Assembly: GCA_027604685.1 (NCBI GenBank)
Contig: JADHYX010000003.1
Span: 89,521 to 153,520, forward strand
From: Lobulomyces angularis
Lineage: Eukaryota > Chytridiomycota > Chytridiomycetes > Lobulomycetales > Lobulomycetaceae
Direction: 5' to 3'
DNA: 64,000 bases
Part shown: in pieces, positions 48,550 through 60,777 of the stretch
Position numbering within the stretch: position 1 is the stretch's first letter
How the letters are laid out: each line of letters starts with the position of its first letter
Position numbers and translations under genes: made by a program
Notes under the pieces: generated by a model
The model's input: the letters and a program-made list of their open reading frames with translations, nothing else
What the model was told of the DNA's origin: nothing
The model's database searches: none

Positions 48550-48774
48550 AACTCCAAACGTTAATTCTTTTGGTTTTATAACTTCAACTACCATTCTTTC
48601 TTTTTTCCAACTAAATGTCAATTTTATTTTCCAAGAATATTTTAAATGCAGTCAATTTGTTGTAATTTATTTTCTTTTATATGCATTAAATATTTAAATT
48701 TAAATTGTTTTTTATTTCTTGTGTATCCATCCATATTTTTATTTTTTTTGATCATAAACACCTGAAGTTGAAAT

Positions 48775-49661
48775 ATGGTGAAGCTAGATCTTCAACTTTT
48801 GTCTGTAACTGATAGTTATATTAATGCAGTGAAAGATAGAGAGTTGGATGTGCAAAATTACAAAATTCCAGCAATTGAAAACTTAGCGCTAACAAAAGTA
48901 CAAAAATTTCAAAATTTTCTTTATTTATTTTTTTTGTTTTTTAATGATATTTCTTAACAAAAAATATATGAAAATAAATTCTATTCAAAAATATCTTTTA
49001 TTTTAATTTTTTTTTTTTATAAAGGATCAAAATGACGCAATTAATTTTTCTAACAATGATATTCAAAGTTTAACTAACTTTCCACCGATGAGACGACTCA
49101 CCAAGCTGTATGTAGCAAATAATAGAATAACAAAAATAGATCATCAAATTTCAAAAAGTTTACCAAATTTGGAAACATTAATTTTAACAAATAATCAAAT
49201 AAAAAATTTGGAGGAGTTAAATAATTTGAGTGGACTGAGGAATTTAAAATATTTAAGTTTAGTTGATAATCCCTGTACAAGATTACCGAACTATAGATTA
49301 TATTTAATAAAGCTTCTTAAAAATTTGCGTGTTATAGATTTTATTAGGATCAAAGATAAGGTATTATAATAAACAGCAAGTTTTAGATAATTTCAATTTA
49401 TGTATTAAATAGGAAAGAAAGGAGGCAAATGAAACATTTAAAGATTTACATGAGGAAGAGGGAACCGTAAAAAAGATGGATGGTTCAAGTGCAAAAACAG
49501 CAGAAACAAAAACCTTTGAATTAAGAGATGAAGATGTTCCTACCACAAAAAAGATAAAATTGACGGCTGAGGAAGAAAAGGCTATAAGAGAAAAGATTGC
49601 AAATGTAACATCACTAGATGAATTTGCTAAACTGGAAAAACAATTGAAGCATGGTTATTAA
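48775..49661 (+). CDS. LEA1: U2 snRNP protein A' (LEA1)
   Basis: Leucine-rich repeat protein that binds U2B'' and U2 snRNA stem-loop IV. Three exons. The start MVKLDLQLLSVTDSYINAVK and DRELDVQNYKIPAIENLALT closely match human U2A' (MVKLTAELIEQAAQYTNAVR, DRELDLRGYKIPVIENLGAT). LRR blocks follow: FSNNDIQSLTNFPPMRRL, LYVANNRITKID, NLETLILTNNQI, LKYLSLVDNPCTRLPNYRLY and VIDFIRIKDKERKEA. The tail (LTAEEEKAIREKIANVTSLDE) matches the C-terminal helix. It is shorter than the animal protein but complete. Confidence 0.95.
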
Positions 49662-50592
49662 AAAATGAAATTCTAATTAATGTCACTCTTTAACCATAGT
49701 ACTTTATTATAACTATTTTGTAAAGACTGTAGAAAAAAAAAAAAAAAAACAAATCTAAAGTTAAATTTAAAGCGAAACTATGTGATATTGATATTTTTAT
49801 CTTGCCGTAATACTTAATGCAACAAATTAGTAATCTTAGAACCATTTCACCATTAAATGAGAAATGCGTTTGAAAACTTTATACCATAGTAAACTCTTTT
49901 CCTTCAATATAATTAAATTTTAACAAAATTTTTTTTTAATTGGTTTCTTTTGAATTTAGCTATTGAGAGCTATTAAGTTATCCCAAACTATTCTAAAAGG
50001 TGAGTCATTAGCCCTGAAACTTAAAAAATGGTGAAATGAAATTTCAGGTTAACTTTCCAAGGTATAACTTTTTATATATTTTGGCCTTAGTTATAATCAA
50101 TACACTCATGATATATAAAAAAATAACTAAATCTGCTTTAAATCTCAAATGAAATAGAGATGCCTTCTGTAACACCATAAAAAAAAAAGGAATTTCCTAG
50201 GAGACAGGAGATGAGGCAGAGGTGTTGAGGATTATGATTTATGAATGTTAAACGGAACATACTGAAAGCTCATTTTAAACTTTTTGTCAAGGTCGCGGTT
50301 GTGTTGAAAACGCATCAGTGGTTTGATTTCGCATCAGACTATTTACGTTCCAATAGTAAAATTATAATACCAAATTTTGTTTACATTTAACTTAAAATTT
50401 AATGTGCCCCAATCTGCAAATGTAAAAACTGCAGAAAATTGCCATTGTTGCGAACGAAAATAGGGGAAATGCGGATTTTGGGCTTGATGCTTGCACTTAA
50501 AAAAAATACTTGCTTTTCCCAACATATTTTTTTTTTTTTTTTATACTAGAGATTATAGATTTAAATATATTTAATAGATTTATACTTACTGG
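49662..50592. other. Intergenic, about 930 bp
   Basis: No gene recognised; includes an 18-base A run near 49734. The stretch 50190-50340 is less AT-rich but holds no conserved frame. Confidence 0.5.
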
Positions 50593-52543
50593 ATGCAACT
50601 TTCTAATTTAACCATTGCAAAGGTCGTAGGTGGTGTAGCTGTAATAGCTGCTTCCTCTGCCATCATAGCACACCTTTCAAACAAGAATAACTCTTTAATA
50701 TCTAGTTCTTCCTTTTCTACAGATCCAACTTGGCCCGTTGTTGGTATTTTTACTATGCAAAAACTTTTTTTATCTTGATTATTAATTTTTAGGTGAAATT
50801 AGAGGTTGTAATTACAACCCACGGTAATTAATTTTTTAAGGTGTATAATTTTATATTTTTTTTAGGGATTGGGAAAAAGATCATATGGGTGAAGCACATT
50901 GTGACAAAGTAACGAATCCAGGATTTCCATTTCCGTTGGCAAAGTTGTTTGGTTTCAATAATGGTGTTTATATTTACGATTTCGCTAGGGAGTGGCTATC
51001 TGCAGAATTAAATTTCCAAAAAAACAGTTCTATAAGTTCTGTTACAATGCAAGCAAAAAAGTTAGCTTTCCGTTTTTTAAAAGAAGTTGCTTCTGCAAAC
51101 TTTTCTAATCCTGACTTCAAACCTTACTATATATACTCTGGGTAATTTGAAATTTTTCAGTATTTATGTATTTTAACACTCTCTAGCCCTGCATATGGCG
51201 GATACTATTTAAATGACATAAAATTTATGTTGAAGGATTACAATAATGGACTAAATAGACATATTACTAAACCTTTGTCCCATCCTCGTCCTCCCGCCAC
51301 CACGAAATCCACAACCAAAACTGAAATTGCTACTACCACTGTTCACTCAACTGCAACTACTACCACTGAAGTTGACATTCCAAATACAACCAACGACATT
51401 GAAACTTCCACAACTGAACTTGTCGCCCCAACATTGGTAGGAACCATTCAAAAGCGTGATGAAATCGAACCTGAATGGGGAAGCGGAAACAATCCTCCAC
51501 GTTGTCCTACTCCCACTCCTACTCCTAGCACGACAGTAACAACAACTTCAAAAACAACCTCAACAACTGCTACAACTGCAACAACTACTACACAAACTAC
51601 CGCTATTACTACCACAACTGCTACTACTACTATCGAAACTACCGTTGTTACTACTACAACCGCCACTACTACTACTATTAAAACTACTGCCACTACTACC
51701 AAACCTAGTAATTTTTTTTTTTTTAATAAGCATCTTTTACAATATTAACCACCATCCTTACATCCATAACTTTCAAAACTCAATTTTCTGAAAACATTAA
51801 AATATTTTACTAACTTCATTTTCATAGCCACTCCAGTAACTACTCTCCCAGATACTACTGTTGTCGAAACTACTATCACTCCAATTGTTATTCCTGGAAC
51901 AACTTGGACGGAAACTTCAACTATTACAGTAAATAGAAAAAAACTTTCTTTTAATAGCAATTAATTTTAATTTTAGCAAACTATCGTGTTACCTTCTTCA
52001 ACGACTACAATCACAACTGTTACTACCATCACCAATCCTGCATCTACAATCACGACTGTTACCACCTTAACGGAAACTGTGCCAGGTCCTTCAATCACAA
52101 CAACTTCAGTTGCCACTATAACTGTAACAGATGCAGGATCTACTATTACCACTACTAGTTTGGCTACTTTGACTGTACCAGGTCCAACTATTACTCAGAC
52201 ACAAGTTCAGACATTGACAAGCACTCTTGCTGCTGTGACTACTACCGTTCAAACTACAGTCACTTCTACAATTCCAGGAAGTACCATTACTACAATTAGA
52301 ACGATTATCGCCACTGTAACTGGAGAAGTATTCACATCAGACGGAACTGTCTTTTCCACAATGTTCGTAACTCCTCCACCGCAAGCAACTCCACAAGCCC
52401 AACAACCCGAAACCGTTGTTGTTGCCAATACTACAGTTATCATAATTTCTGTTGTGGTAACAGTTGTGCTATTACTTATCTTCTGTTACTTCATTTACAG
52501 ATATTTTAAGCACAAATATCAAACTGATGATGTAGGAGTTTAG
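50593..52543 (+). CDS. Mucin-like Thr-rich surface protein, single-pass
   Basis: No family recognised. Six exons give 548 residues. The N-terminus is a signal anchor (VVGGVAVIAASSAIIAHL). Residues 50-200 form a folded-looking domain with GEIRGCNYNPRDW, HMGEAHCDKV, FPLAKLFGFNNGVYIYDFA and PAYGGYYLNDIKFML. Then about 300 residues are Thr/Val/Pro-rich (TTT, TATTTT, TITTVTT, with PGPSIT-like repeats), a likely site of heavy O-glycosylation. A C-terminal TM helix (VVANTTVIIISVVVTVVLLLIF) ends in RYFKHKYQTDDVGV. This is the layout of a cell-surface mucin or cell-wall sensor. The Thr-codon bias makes the reverse strand open as a Val-rich frame. A role in adhesion or host contact is inference. Confidence 0.8.
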
Positions 52544-53054
52544 ATTCATCTTTGAGTACTGAAGTAATATTTTTTTTAAAAAATTTTTTATCACAGTTAC
52601 ATTTATATATTTTATTAAGTGTAAACCTAGTTAAAGTTATTAGAAATAATTTTTTTTATCTTAGTTTTTTTAAAAAAAAAAAATTGATTTTTTTTTTTTT
52701 TTTCTAAAATCTCCTCTATTTTGCACTTAATAGAATTTTAACATATTTTACACTACATTTCCTGTTTGGGGAAAATACTGCTAACGCTTCACTCAGCTTC
52801 AAACGTTTAAGTGAGTTTTCTCAAACTGATGACAGTTTTTCTTCTTGAGTGGAGAGATCAAAAATTTGGCTTAAAAATTTTGATTATGGGTAGACTTTAC
52901 TTTAGGTGAAGATTCATATCGATTTGTTTAATAGTGTAGAGAAATTTAGATAATAAAAAAACGAAAAAAATTTTTTTTTTTAACCAATCAGTTACATCTA
53001 AGAAAATTGAACTTTGTAACAGTAAAAATTTTAAATGAATTATAAAATCACTTT
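52544..53054. other. Intergenic, about 510 bp
   Basis: Poly-A/T tracts at 52660-52710 and 52967-52982; nothing recognised. Confidence 0.5.
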
Positions 53055-54215
53055 ATGAGCTATTTTCAAAACAGTTTTTCAACCTTTGTATTTATTACCT
53101 CAATCATCTTATCACCTATACATTTGCTATTCATAATTCCGCATTTAAAAAACTTGAGGATATTTGTACAAACAAGGAATGGATTTTTTACTATATCAGT
53201 TTATATAATATGCTTTTTTTGTCAAATGAATGTGATTAGTTTACAAATAATTTACCATTTACAAAGTAGCTTAAAGTTTAAAGAAGATGGTGAAAATAAG
53301 GACAATTCTTTTACAAAAGATCTTAGCAATAACTTCAGTTACCTAAAGTCTTCATTTGTAGACCCTCTTAAGTTATCTGGAGCATGCTACTCTCTTGTTA
53401 TGATTTCCACAATATCATTTCAGTTATCAAGCGTGATCTCGATGACGTTAACAGTGGAAAGATTTGAACGAGTTAGTGGAGTGCAACCAAAGTCTACCAC
53501 ATACTACTTACTAAAATCATTTAGAATTTTTATATATATTTTGATGACTGGATCAGTTGCAACAATTTGGTCTCCCAACACATTTTATGAAATTAACAAC
53601 ATATTTGCTATACCTGCAGTAGTTTTGATTTCTCTTTCTGACCTTATTTTTAACACAAAAATGCTAAATATGTAAATTCACTTTTAACTAACATTTTTAA
53701 TAAGCATTCTTCTCCGTTACAGGTCTTTAAACCACACAATAAGAAAGTTAGAATTTGCAGTGAAGAGAAGCTACATCGCAAATTGTGAACTTTTAAAATT
53801 TCAAAATATCAAAAAAAAAGTTCTAGTTATTTTCTACTCAATGTTGCTTACAGATATCACTACTATAATATTGAATTTGCTAACAATGGAAGGGATACTG
53901 CCGAGATTCGAATTTGCTATATGCTTTTCTTATGTAATAGGTTGCTTGCATATGTCGTTGTCAGTCAGTATGTTACGATATTACTTCAAAAAAATTCAAG
54001 ATAATAGATTTAAGAAAAAAGAGAAAAAGAAAAAAAATAAATTGCACAACAGATTTTTTGTTAAAGAAAATAGTTCAGTAGATGTAGATATTAAATTTTC
54101 TGAGGAAAGTGGAAGAATTTCAATGAATCGAAGCACCTATGGAAGTTCCAGCTCTTCTCATAACTCACTTAAATATTCAAATAACAATGCAGATTTTAAA
54201 GTAATTGTTGCTTAA
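53055..54215 (+). CDS. Orphan seven-helix membrane protein, GPCR-like layout
   Basis: Two exons joined by a gt...ag intron at about 53674-53722. Hydrophobic helices include FVFITSIILSPIHLLFII, FFTISVYIICFFCQMNVIS, LKLSGACYSLVMISTISFQL, FRIFIYILMTGSVATI, FAIPAVVLISLSDLIF, KKVLVIFYSMLLTDITTIIL and FAICFSYVIGCLHMSLSVSM. The third helix ends in ISMTLTVERFERV, a position where class A GPCRs carry a basic motif. The tail is about 90 residues, very Lys-rich, then Ser/Asn-rich, and would be cytosolic. No N-terminal signal peptide. I recognise no family. A receptor is the likeliest reading by layout only. Confidence 0.75.
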
Positions 54216-54465
54216 TTTATATTTGGAAAACCTGAATTCACGCCAGTATAACATTTCGAATTAGGTCTAGTTAAAGGGGATTTAGAGAAAGAAGAAGGAA
54301 ATGCATAAGATTGCTAGTGTAAATAATAACACCAGCAATAAAAAACAAAAACATTTTGTTTCTTTAAAAATGATTTAATTTTTTTTTTTTTTTTTTTCAT
54401 TTTACATCAAAATGCAGCAATTAAAAAAAAACCGAAAACTATTTAGGAAAAATTATCTACTTAAA

Positions 54466-54836
54466 TTAATTTAAATACAAAGGTCTGGACCATGCTTCAA
54501 AGTACTTCCACAAAATCCATTTCTTTTTTTAATCTTCTACGTCATCCCTGTTCTGAGGTGTTTTTACAAGATTTTCATTTACCGATTGCTCACACAATTC
54601 ATTTTTACATAAGTACAATCCATAAATTTTGATCATTTTTACTTGGATTAGGATGTAATCTTTCTCTAAGGATCTCTTTTGAATTTAGGGCAACATTACG
54701 ATCTTAAATATTCATTCACTGGAAACACTTCAAGACCTGCCTTTTTAAACATTTCTCTATATCCGTTACCTTTTGTTGATACTTTATACTTCATAACAGT
54801 AATTGACCAATCCCCGTTTTTATAATTGATGTAATA
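54466..54836 (-). mobile_element. Decayed Fanzor (eukaryotic TnpB-like) nuclease relic
   Basis: Fanzor proteins are RNA-guided RuvC-like nucleases related to transposon TnpB. Minus strand from 54836: NGDWSITVMKYKVSTKGNGY, REMFKKAGLEVFPVNEYLRS, stop, CCPKFKRDP. This fits the Fanzor order GDWS...G-G-R--L-K-G--V-LVNEY-TS--C--C. A second frame from about 54628 reads KIYGLYLCKNELCEQS, then PQNRDDVED, stop, KKKWILWKYFEAWSRPLYLN, fitting HGLLRCKN--C...NRDD-AA-NI...RP-YL. This is the zinc-ribbon and final catalytic Asp. Upstream coding-like fragments reach about 55020. At least three stops and a frameshift make it dead. No terminal repeats recognised. Confidence 0.6.
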
Positions 54837-55093
54837 TTTACATCACCAATTTTTTCTTTAGAGTTTTAATAAATTCATTTCGGATTTGAGTGTTGATAAA
54901 AGTTCATTCTGTTCTTCCAGCTTTTTTCTTACAATCCAGTTTTTTTTGATCATAATTTCCATTTTTACCGAAGTTGCACAAACAAACAGAGCATAATTCT
55001 TTAACAGTAGATAAAGTATCAAAGACTTTGCTTTATTGATAAGTGCGTTTTGAACTGTGACATTATTTAAGTTAACAGAATAGACCTTTCAGA

Positions 55094-57985
55094 ATGAGTA
55101 AGAGACAAGCTCCAACAGTAGAGCCACTACCAGCGGACGAGAGTGATACCTTAAAAATAACTCCTCTTGGAGGAGGTAATGAAGTTGGTAGAAGTTGCAT
55201 TCTATTAGAGTTTAAGCAAAAAAAAGTTAGTAATTCCAAATTTTTTTATACAATTATCCTTTTAGATACTTCTAGACTGTGGGTTACATCCAGCATATTC
55301 TGGATTAGCTGCACTACCTTTTTTTGATGAAATAGATCCTAGCGAAATGTATAAATAATCGATCATTTCTGTTTAACTTTTACTCTTTAGTGATCTCTTA
55401 CTAGTAAGCCATTTTCATATAGACCATGCAGCTGCAGTCCCATATTTCATGCAAAAGGTATATTTCAAACTCATTCACTTCTTTTATGTTTTAAAGCCTT
55501 AAAACTTTTTCTAAAGACAAATTTTAAAGGAAAGGTATACATGACTCATCCTACCAGAGCAATCTATAAGTGGATGCTGAGTGATTACGTTAAAGTGAGT
55601 TGTTTAATTTTTTTTTTTTTTTTCTTACTTATTTGTGAGAATGTTTTAAGGTAAGCAATTTATCTACCGAAGACATGCTATATACTGAACAAGATTTGTT
55701 GAAGAGTTATGATCGCATTCAAGTAGTTGATTATCACCAAGAAGTGGATGTAGATGGTATCAGGTTTACTAGTTACAATGCTGGACACGTACTGGGGGCT
55801 GCTATGTTTCTTATAGAAATTGCAGGCATTAGAGTATTTTATACTGGAGATTATAGCAGGGAGGAAGATAGACATTTAATGGCTGCGGAACGACCAAAAA
55901 ATGTTGTACCTGAGGTTTTAATATGTGAGAGTACTTATGGAGTTCAATCTCATCAACCACGGGTTGAAAGGGAAGCAATGTTTACGTCTATGGTGCATAA
56001 AGTTGTTGGTATGTACCACAAAATTGTTAATTTTTTTAGGTTTTTTTATTGGAATACAGGTCAACAAAGTGGTCGTTGTTTAATACCTGTATTTGCTCTT
56101 GGTAGAGCTCAGGAGCTCTTACTGATATTGGATGAAGTATAACTAATTGTCTCATTTTTAATTAATTTATTGGAAGTAGTATTGGCAGCAGCATTCAGAA
56201 CTACACCAGATACCAATATATTACGCCTCTAATATGGCAAAGAAGTGTATGTCTGTATACCAAACTTACACAAATATGATGAATGAAAAGATTAAAAAAC
56301 AAATAAAAACAAATAATCCATTTCAATTTAAACATATAAGCAATTTAAGGTCAGTTAACAACTTTGATGATGTCGGACCATGCGTAATGTTTGCAAGTCC
56401 TGGATTTTTGCAAAGTGGTACGTTTATGAATTTTTTTTTTTTTTTTTAAAAGTTTAAAAACGCAGGTTTAAGTAGAGAGCTTTTGGAACTTTGGTGTGGA
56501 GATAAGCGCAACGGAGTTATAATCCCTGGTTATGTAGTTGATGGCACCCTTGCGAAAGTAAATTTATTCAGAATTTAATAAGTAAATTTTTTTCAGGAAA
56601 TTTTAAGCGAGCCAAAAGATTTTAAAGGAATGTCTGGAGCAAGGTTACCATTAAATTTGTCTGTGGAGTATATAAGTTTTTCTGCACACGTAGACTATCA
56701 GCAGAATTCTCAATTTATTGAGGAAGTTGCAGCACCAAATTTAATTTTGGTACATGGGGAGGCTAACCAAATGGGAAGACTAAGAAAAGCATTGGAGGAT
56801 AAATATCATGAAAGAGAGCAACCTTTAAAAATTTGTACACCTAGAAATTGTGAAGTAGTGGAGCTTCATTTTAGAGGAGAAAAAATGGCCAAGGTTAAAA
56901 TATGATATGTTCACAACATAAATTGATTTAAGCAGACTTTAGGCTCGTTAGCTGAGGAATTCCCAATAGATGAAGAGTTAGTTGAAGGGGTTTTGGTTAG
57001 CAGAGACTACCAGTACAACATTATAGACCCTATGGAATTAAATGATATAACGCATTCAAAATTACATTTAACTAGTTTAAAGCAGAAACAAGTTTTGAAA
57101 AACATGAATTTGAGCTTTAATTTATTGAAATGGAATCTGGAAAATCTTTTTGGAAAAGTAGAGGTATTGAATGATAATTGCTTAAAAGTAGGGAAAAGAT
57201 ATTTTAATTTTGTTTATTCAGTTAATAAATTTCTTTAGGCTTTTGAAACAGTTATTGTAACAAAAAATGAGGATACTAATGAACTTTATCTAGAATGGGA
57301 GGGGAACTCCGTAAATGATATGATAAGCGATTCAATTTTAGCGCTTTGCTTGCAGGCGGAAATTTCTCCAGCAAGTGTCAAATGTAATATATTTTACATT
57401 GATTTCATTAACTTTTTTTTTGATACAGTAACAAGAGGAGATCATAATCACAGTCATAGCAATGAAGAAGTATCTGTAAAAGATGAGGAAAGCAAGGAAA
57501 AATTTACAGTGAAAATCGAAGAAGACGAATTAGAGGTGGAAAATGATTTAAGTGACAATGCTGTTAATAAAGACGATGATAAAAAACATGTGGAGCTCGT
57601 TTTTTTATCAACCTTGTTGTTAGAGCAGCAATTTGGAAAAGGAAATGTAGAGTTTAAAATTCAATCGGTGAGGGAAAGTGAGGACGATGTAAAAGTGAAA
57701 GTTGAAAACAGTGACGATTTTGAAGACGAAAAGGAAGCAAAGTTATTGAATAAATTTTTTATAAAATACAAAGATTGTGTAAATATGGAAAAAATCAAAG
57801 ATGTTTGTGATGGATATTTTAAGATTAAAGTGGATGGAGAATTGTGTTTACTTTACATAAAATTTCTTATTGGTTTTTTTGACTGCTTTAGCGAAAATGA
57901 AGTTTTAAACAAAAGGATATTAAATATTGGGGATAGAATTTTTAGAAGTTTGAGTCCAGTTCTGGATACATGGGATCCTAGTTAA
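55094..57985 (+). CDS. YSH1: CPSF73/YSH1 pre-mRNA 3'-end endonuclease
   Basis: Metallo-beta-lactamase/beta-CASP nuclease that cleaves pre-mRNA at the poly(A) site. About 12 exons. Start [18 protein letters not shown], then [32 protein letters not shown] (Zn motif HXHXDH), [16 protein letters not shown] with the Zn-bridging Asp, [14 protein letters not shown], and [20 protein letters not shown]. The beta-CASP part has [38 protein letters not shown] (motif B His) and [16 protein letters not shown] (motif C His). The C-terminal third is a long acidic region. All catalytic residues are present, so the gene should be active. Confidence 0.96.
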
Positions 57986-58309
57986 ATTAACAACTATACC
58001 TGTACTTTTAGTTTTCATAATTTGGTTATTTAATAATTTAAGATTTTTAATATATTATTATATAAAATTTTTGAAGTTTCTAGTACATTTTCTGATTACT
58101 TTCGTTAAATACTATTCGTGTTAATATTTTAAATACTTTTAATGGATTAAGCTTGCCCTATTTAAAATACTTTTTAATTTTAGTTGCAAAACCATTAAAG
58201 AATTAAAGTTCAACAAAGTAATTAAAAATATAATGAGGAAACATTAATTTATTTGAAAAAAACAGGGTTTACCTCTTGTGGAACAAAGTTTGCAGGAAAG
58301 TTGGAAACC
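57986..58309. other. Intergenic, about 320 bp
   Basis: AT-rich, nothing recognised. Confidence 0.5.
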
Positions 58310-58758
58310 ATGGATATTAACTTTCTAAAAGTGGTAATTGTTATATTTTTTTGATTTCCTTTAATTAAGTAATTTTAGGAAACTGTATATGCGATTCTAA
58401 AGGTAACAATAGTTTTTTAACTTTTCTCAAAACCAGTTTAAAAGACTAAATTTAAAGATGAAACACTAAAAGTAAATAAGGAGGCAATATCTATATCTTC
58501 ACTATATATGAGCATATTTATAACAGGTTCTTTTTGTATGAAAAATTAATTTTTTTTAGTTCTCTCATTTATTAGAGGCTATCATTCAATCCACAAAAAA
58601 ATCCAAACTAAGCAACGAACTTGTCCATAAAGCAGATATCCCCGTAGTCGATACTGAGCATTTAGAAAAAATTTTGGTATATGGAAGTGTTTGGTTTCAC
58701 TTTAATTTTTTTTTTTTTTTTTTTAATATAGCCGCAACTACTTTTGGATTTTAATTGA
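58310..58758 (+). CDS. CENP-X/MHF2 histone-fold protein
   Basis: CENP-X (MHF2) pairs with CENP-S (MHF1) at kinetochores and in the FANCM DNA-repair complex. Five small exons join to about 84 residues, matching the human 81. FLKETVYAILKTKFKD aligns without gaps to FRKELVSRLLHLHFKD. VNKEAISISSLYMSIFITEA follows, then the junction EAIIQS fits FVVEAAV. The end VVDTEHLEKILPQLLLDFN matches VDVDQLEKVLPQLLLDF. Key acceptors are at about 58468 (after tttaaaag) and about 58576 (after tttattag). The gene is too finely split to show as a long frame. A donor choice in exon 1 adds or omits one Val. Confidence 0.9.
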
Positions 58759-59083
58759 AATTTTTCAATTCACAAAACATTTAACTTTTAGGTATGGTGC
58801 ATAAAGCATTTTTGCAATTAAATTTTTTTTGAAGTAATTTTAAATTTGATTTATGTTGTATACAAATTATTGCAGGAGTTTTTAGTTTAATAAAAACAAT
58901 TTACCCATTTATTTGATAAATAAAAATTTAAAGATGGTGCAAAAAATATTCAGAAGACTGTAAAAATTAACATACACTGGATGTATAGATCTTAATTAAA
59001 GTTCAAAAAAATACCATCAATTTGAATATATATATTTTTCATAAAAAATAAGATACACTTAATTTAAAAACAAATATATGTTA
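58759..59083. other. Intergenic, about 325 bp
   Basis: AT-rich, nothing recognised between two convergent gene ends. Confidence 0.5.
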
Positions 59084-60189
59084 CTAACACCATGGCCCGA
59101 TGTTGAAGTCAAAATATCCGTTAACATGGTCCAATAAGTTTGGAACGACTCCAAATAAAAATGGCCACTGGGAATTCGCACAGTCTGGGGATTCTCTGTT
59201 ATCATCATTACAAGCAACTAATTTTCTATCTGACCTGTTAATCCAAAATTCGTTTGAAATGTGTTTAAACCCAAGGTCTTTTGGGGGAAAGTGCGGAGCG
59301 ATATCTCTTTGATGTGTTGCACGGAAGAAGCGACCCTTAAATTTGTTGGTAACATAATCTGCAAAAACCGCGTTTCCAGGTCGCATCATACCGTATGTAT
59401 AAACTCTACTTTTGGAGAGTAGTTGTGGATATAAAGCAACAATATCAACTGCAGCTAAGGTTGCTACGTTTGCTCCTAAACTGTGTCCAATGAATTTTAA
59501 ATCAAAAGTAGGATATTCCACAATCAGCTTGGAAATTGCAGAACGAATTTCATTCTGAACTGATTCATATCCATTTATAAATCCTGCAAATAAAAATAGG
59601 TTAAAATTTAGTTAAAATACTGTTAATTTTTAATACCCAAGTTAACTTTTGAACCCGCAGGAGCATCATGATAGTTCCAGTCAGTTAATAGTATTTGCGC
59701 ATCGAGAATACTATTTCTAATGGAAAGAGTTCCTCTTATTCCAACGATAATTGCTTTATCGTTAGGGTTGACGCTAACAAACCCAACGATATTTGTCAAA
59801 ATTGGATCGAAATGCACCACAATTTTATTTCCCGGTGTGGCATCACATCGGGCTCCACATTTCCACTCCCACAAATTTCTTAAACAGTATGCAGCAGCCG
59901 CATAAGCCTCATTATACCTGAGGTTATTAAATGTTGTTTGATCCACCCCATTTAGAACTACAGACTTGGCGGCATCGGTGTTAATTAATGATTTAATGTT
60001 TATCTTTTTTTGATCCTGTTCCTTTTGCATGGTAGCAGCGAATTCCGCATCAGTGTAGTTAACTTGAGATTTGAAAAGTGCCATAGACTGCTGGATAAAA
60101 ATATCATCAGCGATAACCTCACTTGGGTATGCAAAACCTTCACCACTCAGAGAAAAGACTGTTAAGAGAATGTTAAAATTGAATTTCAT
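59084..60189 (-). CDS. Secreted class 3 lipase
   Basis: Alpha/beta-hydrolase triglyceride lipase of the fungal Rhizomucor type. Two exons. The signal peptide is MKFNFNILLTVFSLSGEGFA. The core has YNEAYAAAAYCLRNLWEWKC, KAIIVGIRGTLSIRN (oxyanion loop region), the nucleophile elbow LKFIGHSLGANVATLAAVDI with Ser in GHSLG, RVYTYGMMRPGNAVFADYV (typical G-PR-GN-FA), RATHQRDIAPHFPP (catalytic Asp in RDIAPH) and LLDHVNGYFDF with a candidate catalytic His. The last motif ends at GPWC, close to the stop. All triad candidates are present, so it should be active. Confidence 0.93.
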
Positions 60190-60777
60190 TTTATATTCAA
60201 TAATCCTTTTAGTTTCTATATATTTTCTCTATTTCTATGTTTTTTTAATAAAAATTTTAGTATTATTAAAAAAAAAAAAAAAAAATTGGAGTTTTTGCAG
60301 CATTTATATAAGGATTTGGTTAAAAAAAAAGTTAAAAGTTGATAAAGTTACAAAATTTCTTTCTCCACATATTATCTTAACATCTTTAGCCAGGTCCAAA
60401 GAATTATTATGATTTTACGCCTGTATAGGCTGTATGTTACAGTAACAGACAGCAATTTGTATGTATTAAAGTTAAAATCGAATGTCGTGCCATCTATGAT
60501 GTGTAATTTAAGGCATTTTTTTTATTTTTAGGCTATTTCGGAAGATTTTTGGTAGTTTTTAGGTTTAGTATCCCTTAAACCTTACTTTTCACAATTTTTC
60601 AGCATATAATTTATGCCTAAATTCTACTCCACATTTTCATGAATTTGTAGTTTAATCTAGTTTAAATTATTATGCTACTATAATACTGTTGAAATATGGG
60701 TTTATTATATTAGTACTAATCATCTTTAATTGTATTTAAAAAAAATTACACGTACTCCAGAAAACATAGGAATTATA
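60190..60777. other. Intergenic, about 590 bp
   Basis: Contains an A run near 60270 and no recognised gene. Confidence 0.5.

Noticed and set aside
51448..51702. Val-rich minus-strand frame
   Set aside because: Reverse complement of the Thr-rich mucin tract; ACT/ACC codons read backwards as Val.
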